A stretch of DNA of 64,000 nucleotides from CALFXN01 sp937957815 (GTDB lineage Bacteria > Synergistota > Synergistia > Synergistales > Aminobacteriaceae). The position numbers and the translations under genes are program-made. The notes beneath the pieces were generated by a model. That model searched no databases. It was not told the DNA's origin and saw nothing but the letters and a program-made list of their open reading frames with translations. Location: contig DAIQNX010000013.1 of the NCBI GenBank assembly GCA_036788195.1, forward strand, positions 1 through 64,000. The letters are read 5' to 3'. Within the stretch, counting starts at the first letter, position 1. Each line of letters starts with the position of its first letter. Shown here one piece after another: positions 61,900 to 64,000 of this stretch.

Positions 61900-63048
61900 A
61901 TGATGAGAAAGCTTTTGCTGCTCGGACTTGCGCTCTCTGTGTTCGTCGCGTTTGCCGCTCCCGGTATAGCTGCTGAAAAGGTCATCAAAATCGGATACAT
62001 CGGCGCCCTGACGGGCGATACGGCCGTCTGGGGACAGGCGGGGCTCAACGGCATGAAGCTGACCGCGAAGAAGGTCAACGACGCGGGCGGCGTTCTCGGA
62101 AGCGCGATCGAGGTCATCGGAATGGACGGAAAGGGCAAGCCCGAAGACTCCCTGAACGCGCTGAGCAAGCTCATCGACATGGGCGTCATCGCGGTCGTCG
62201 GCACGAACTTCTCGAGCTGCAACATTCCGATGGCGCCCGTCGCGACGGCCAAGAAGATCCCGCTCCTCGCGACCGCCGCGTCCGATCCGAAGGTCACCGT
62301 CGACGAGACCGGCAAGCTCCTGGAGTACAGCTTCCGCATCGGATTCATCGATCCGTTCCAGGGCCGCGTCCTCGCCGCGTTCGCGATCGAAAAGCTCGGT
62401 GCGAAGACCGCCGCGATCCTGACGGACATCGGCTCCGACTATTCGTACGGCCTGTCCTCGTACTTCGAGGAGGAATTCAGGAAGCTCGGCGGAAAAATCG
62501 TGGCCTCCGAGCAGGGACGCGCGGGCGACAACGACTACCGCGCGCAGCTCAGCAAGCTCAAGACCGTGAACCCGGACGTCATTCTCGTGCCGTGGATCGA
62601 CAAGGACGTCGCGCTGATCGCGAAACAGGCGCGCGAGCTGGGCATCAAGGCGGCCTTCATGGGCGGCGACGGATGGGACAACCAGGACATGATCACGATG
62701 GCGGGCGCCGCGCTCGAGGGCGGATACTACACGTCGCAACCCTCGTTCGGACGCGAGGTCACGAAGCCCTACTACGACGAATACGTGAAAACGTACAACA
62801 TCAAGCCCGAGACCGAGGCGCTGTTCGGGCACGACGCGGTCATGTGGATCGTCGACGCGCTGAAGCGGGCCGGCAAGGCGGATTCCGTCGCGCTCAAGGG
62901 CGCGCTCGAAAACACGACCGGCTTCGAGGGGCTCATGGGAACGATGAACATCGAGAAGAAGACGCACAACCCGGTCAAGCCCTGCAGCGTCATGACGATC
63001 AAGGGCGGCAAGATCGTCTACGTCGGAGATTTCATGCCCAAAAACTAG
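61900..63048 (+). CDS. Branched-chain amino-acid ABC transporter substrate-binding protein
   Basis: A 382-residue exported binding protein (Peripla_BP_6, LivJ type). The signal peptide (LLLLGLALSVFVAFAAPGIA) ends before AEKVIKIGYIGALTGD. Family landmarks are AWGQ-like VWGQAGLNGMKLTAKKVNDA, GSAIEVIGMDGKGKPEDSLN, and DIGSDYSYGLSSYFEEEF. GAGGAGG lies 5-8 bases before the paired ATGs. It is followed by a hairpin that may limit read-through to the permease genes, which favours excess binding protein, as is common in such operons. Confidence 0.95.
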   Translation: MMRKLLLLGLALSVFVAFAAPGIAAEKVIKIGYIGALTGDTAVWGQAGLNGMKLTAKKVNDAGGVLGSAIEVIGMDGKGKPEDSLNALSKLIDMGVIAVVGTNFSSCNIPMAPVATAKKIPLLATAASDPKVTVDETGKLLEYSFRIGFIDPFQGRVLAAFAIEKLGAKTAAILTDIGSDYSYGLSSYFEEEFRKLGGKIVASEQGRAGDNDYRAQLSKLKTVNPDVILVPWIDKDVALIAKQARELGIKAAFMGGDGWDNQDMITMAGAALEGGYYTSQPSFGREVTKPYYDEYVKTYNIKPETEALFGHDAVMWIVDALKRAGKADSVALKGALENTTGFEGLMGTMNIEKKTHNPVKPCSVMTIKGGKIVYVGDFMPKN

Positions 63049-63061
63049 GACGCGCCCCGTG

Positions 63062-63090
63062 GGGGAGGAGCGTGGCTCCTCCCCTTCCTT
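63062..63090 (+). terminator. Hairpin between binding protein and permease genes
   Basis: GGGGAGGAGC (63062-63071) pairs perfectly with GCTCCTCCCC (63075-63084), followed by TTCCTT. It is a partial terminator or an mRNA-stabilising stem in an operon where the first product is needed in excess. Confidence 0.65.
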
Positions 63091-63201
63091 CGTCCCGTGA
63101 TTTCGGGTGTCCGTCCCGATTTTTGCGGACACGCCGACCACATTCGCGCCGGAGCGATATTCCGGGACGCGTGTATTCCACTACCATTCAGGAGAGGTCT
63201 C

Positions 63202-64000
63202 ATGCTGGCTCAGCAACTGATCAACGGACTGTCCGTCGGCGGCATCTACGCGTTGCTCTCGACGGGATACGCGCTCATCTACAGCCTGCTCGGATTCTCG
63301 AACTGGGCGCACGGAGAGGTCGCCATGCTCGGGGCGTATATCGCCGTCATGTCGGTCATCGCGGCGAAATTGCCCTTCGTCGCCTCCCTGGCGCTCGCCC
63401 TGGCCGGAGCCGCGCTCATCAGCCTCGTCAACGAGAAGTTCTTCTACCGCCATATCCGCAACAACAACTCGCCGACCATGTTCCTGATGATCGCGGCGAT
63501 GGGCCTGTCGACGACGTACAAGAACCTCATCGTCGTTCTCGTCGGGCCGAAGTTCAAGTACTTCCCGCAGATACTGCCGTTCGAGTCGTTCGAGTTCTGT
63601 GGGATCAACGTCGGCGTCCTCGATATCTTCTCCATCGTCGTGTCGCTTGCGGCCATCGTTCTTCTGGACGTCCTGATCTATCACACGAAGTTCGGGCTCG
63701 GGATCCGCGGATGCGCGTCGGACTCCGTAACGGCCGAACTCCTCGGCGTCAACGTCAACCGGTACATCCTGATCGTCTTCCTTCTCGCGGGCGGCCTGGC
63801 CGGATGCGCCGGCGTGCTGCTCGGAATGAAGTACACGGTCTACCCCTCACTGGGAAATGTGGCGCTCAAGGCCTTCATCGCGTCGGTCTTCGGCGGACTC
63901 GGGAGCATCCGGGGGGCCATCCTGGGCGCCTTCATGATAGGGATTCTGGAGACGCTCGTCTCCGCGTACGTCAGCTCCGGACTCAGGGACCTCTTCACGT
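63202..64000 (+). CDS. livH: Branched-chain amino-acid ABC transporter permease LivH (3' end beyond the window)
   Basis: The visible part encodes 266 residues of an inner-membrane permease and is open at the right edge. It starts MLAQQLINGLSVGGIYALLS, has LLGFSNWAHGEVAMLGAYIA, and the coupling loop CASDSVTAELLGVNVNRYIL. The segment ASVFGGLGSIRGAILGAFMI near the end matches the LivH C-terminal region, so only about 25-35 residues should be missing. GGAGAGG lies 5 bases before ATG 63202. It is the second transporter of this type in the window; its livM, livG and livF partners should lie to the right. Confidence 0.93.
   Translation, partial: MLAQQLINGLSVGGIYALLSTGYALIYSLLGFSNWAHGEVAMLGAYIAVMSVIAAKLPFVASLALALAGAALISLVNEKFFYRHIRNNNSPTMFLMIAAMGLSTTYKNLIVVLVGPKFKYFPQILPFESFEFCGINVGVLDIFSIVVSLAAIVLLDVLIYHTKFGLGIRGCASDSVTAELLGVNVNRYILIVFLLAGGLAGCAGVLLGMKYTVYPSLGNVALKAFIASVFGGLGSIRGAILGAFMIGILETLVSAYVSSGLRDLFT

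Noticed and set aside
1..64000. CRISPR arrays, rRNA, tRNA genes, prophage or integrase genes
   Set aside because: I found no regularly spaced repeats, no cloverleaf-like conserved segments, and no integrase, capsid or transposase sequence.

Overview
The window is a high-GC bacterial chromosome segment that includes the replication origin. Its content suggests an anaerobic, amino-acid-fermenting bacterium, most likely of the Synergistota. The pointers are several amino-acid and branched-chain amino-acid ABC transporters, peptidase T, PAS-PucR regulators, 4Fe-4S oxidoreductases, choloylglycine-hydrolase-like and cysteine-hydrolase enzymes, and a dnaA-dnaN-recF-mnmG origin block. This assignment is an inference from gene content; the window has no rRNA or tRNA.

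Layout. 1-9.9 kb holds signalling genes: an HD-GYP gene end with an in-frame stop, a PAS-PucR regulator, a chemoreceptor with cheW, an Ntn hydrolase and a GGDEF-like/HD-GYP protein. 9.9-15.9 kb is a five-gene minus-strand operon: a KdpB-derived protein that has lost the P-type ATPase catalytic motifs, a shortened KdpD, KdpE, KtrB and KtrA. 16.0-18.8 kb is a TPP-riboswitch thiE-thiM-thiL operon. 18.8-28.3 kb is mixed: a HepT-MntA pair, a QueG-like Fe-S protein, a PheC-like binding protein, an LprI-like protein, a cysteine hydrolase, pepT and an orphan PAS membrane protein.

28.4-38.3 kb is a seven-gene minus-strand uptake operon (cysteine hydrolase, APC permease, binding protein, LivG, LivF, LivH, LivM). 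Behind it lies a two-component system whose kinase carries a binding-protein-type sensor. The LivG of this operon has substitutions in every ATPase motif examined. 38.4-43.4 kb has a secreted NTF2-like protein, an esterase, an MgtC-like protein and a polar amino-acid transporter in which binding protein and permease are fused.

43.4-49.6 kb is the origin block mnmG-recF-dnaN-dnaA. DnaA boxes flank dnaA on both sides, and the dnaA-dnaN gap has a DnaA-trio-like repeat next to paired boxes. 49.6-64 kb has a DHH phosphoesterase, an LPP20-like secreted protein, an MFS transporter, an Mrp ATPase with a Cys-rich tail, a type-B carboxylesterase, an Fe-S aldo-keto reductase, threonine synthase, a SorC regulator and the start of a second branched-chain amino-acid transporter that runs off the window.

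The two observations I rate highest are the KdpB-like pseudo-ATPase placed upstream of a Kdp sensor-regulator pair and the Ktr potassium channel genes, and the degenerate LivG nucleotide-binding subunit.
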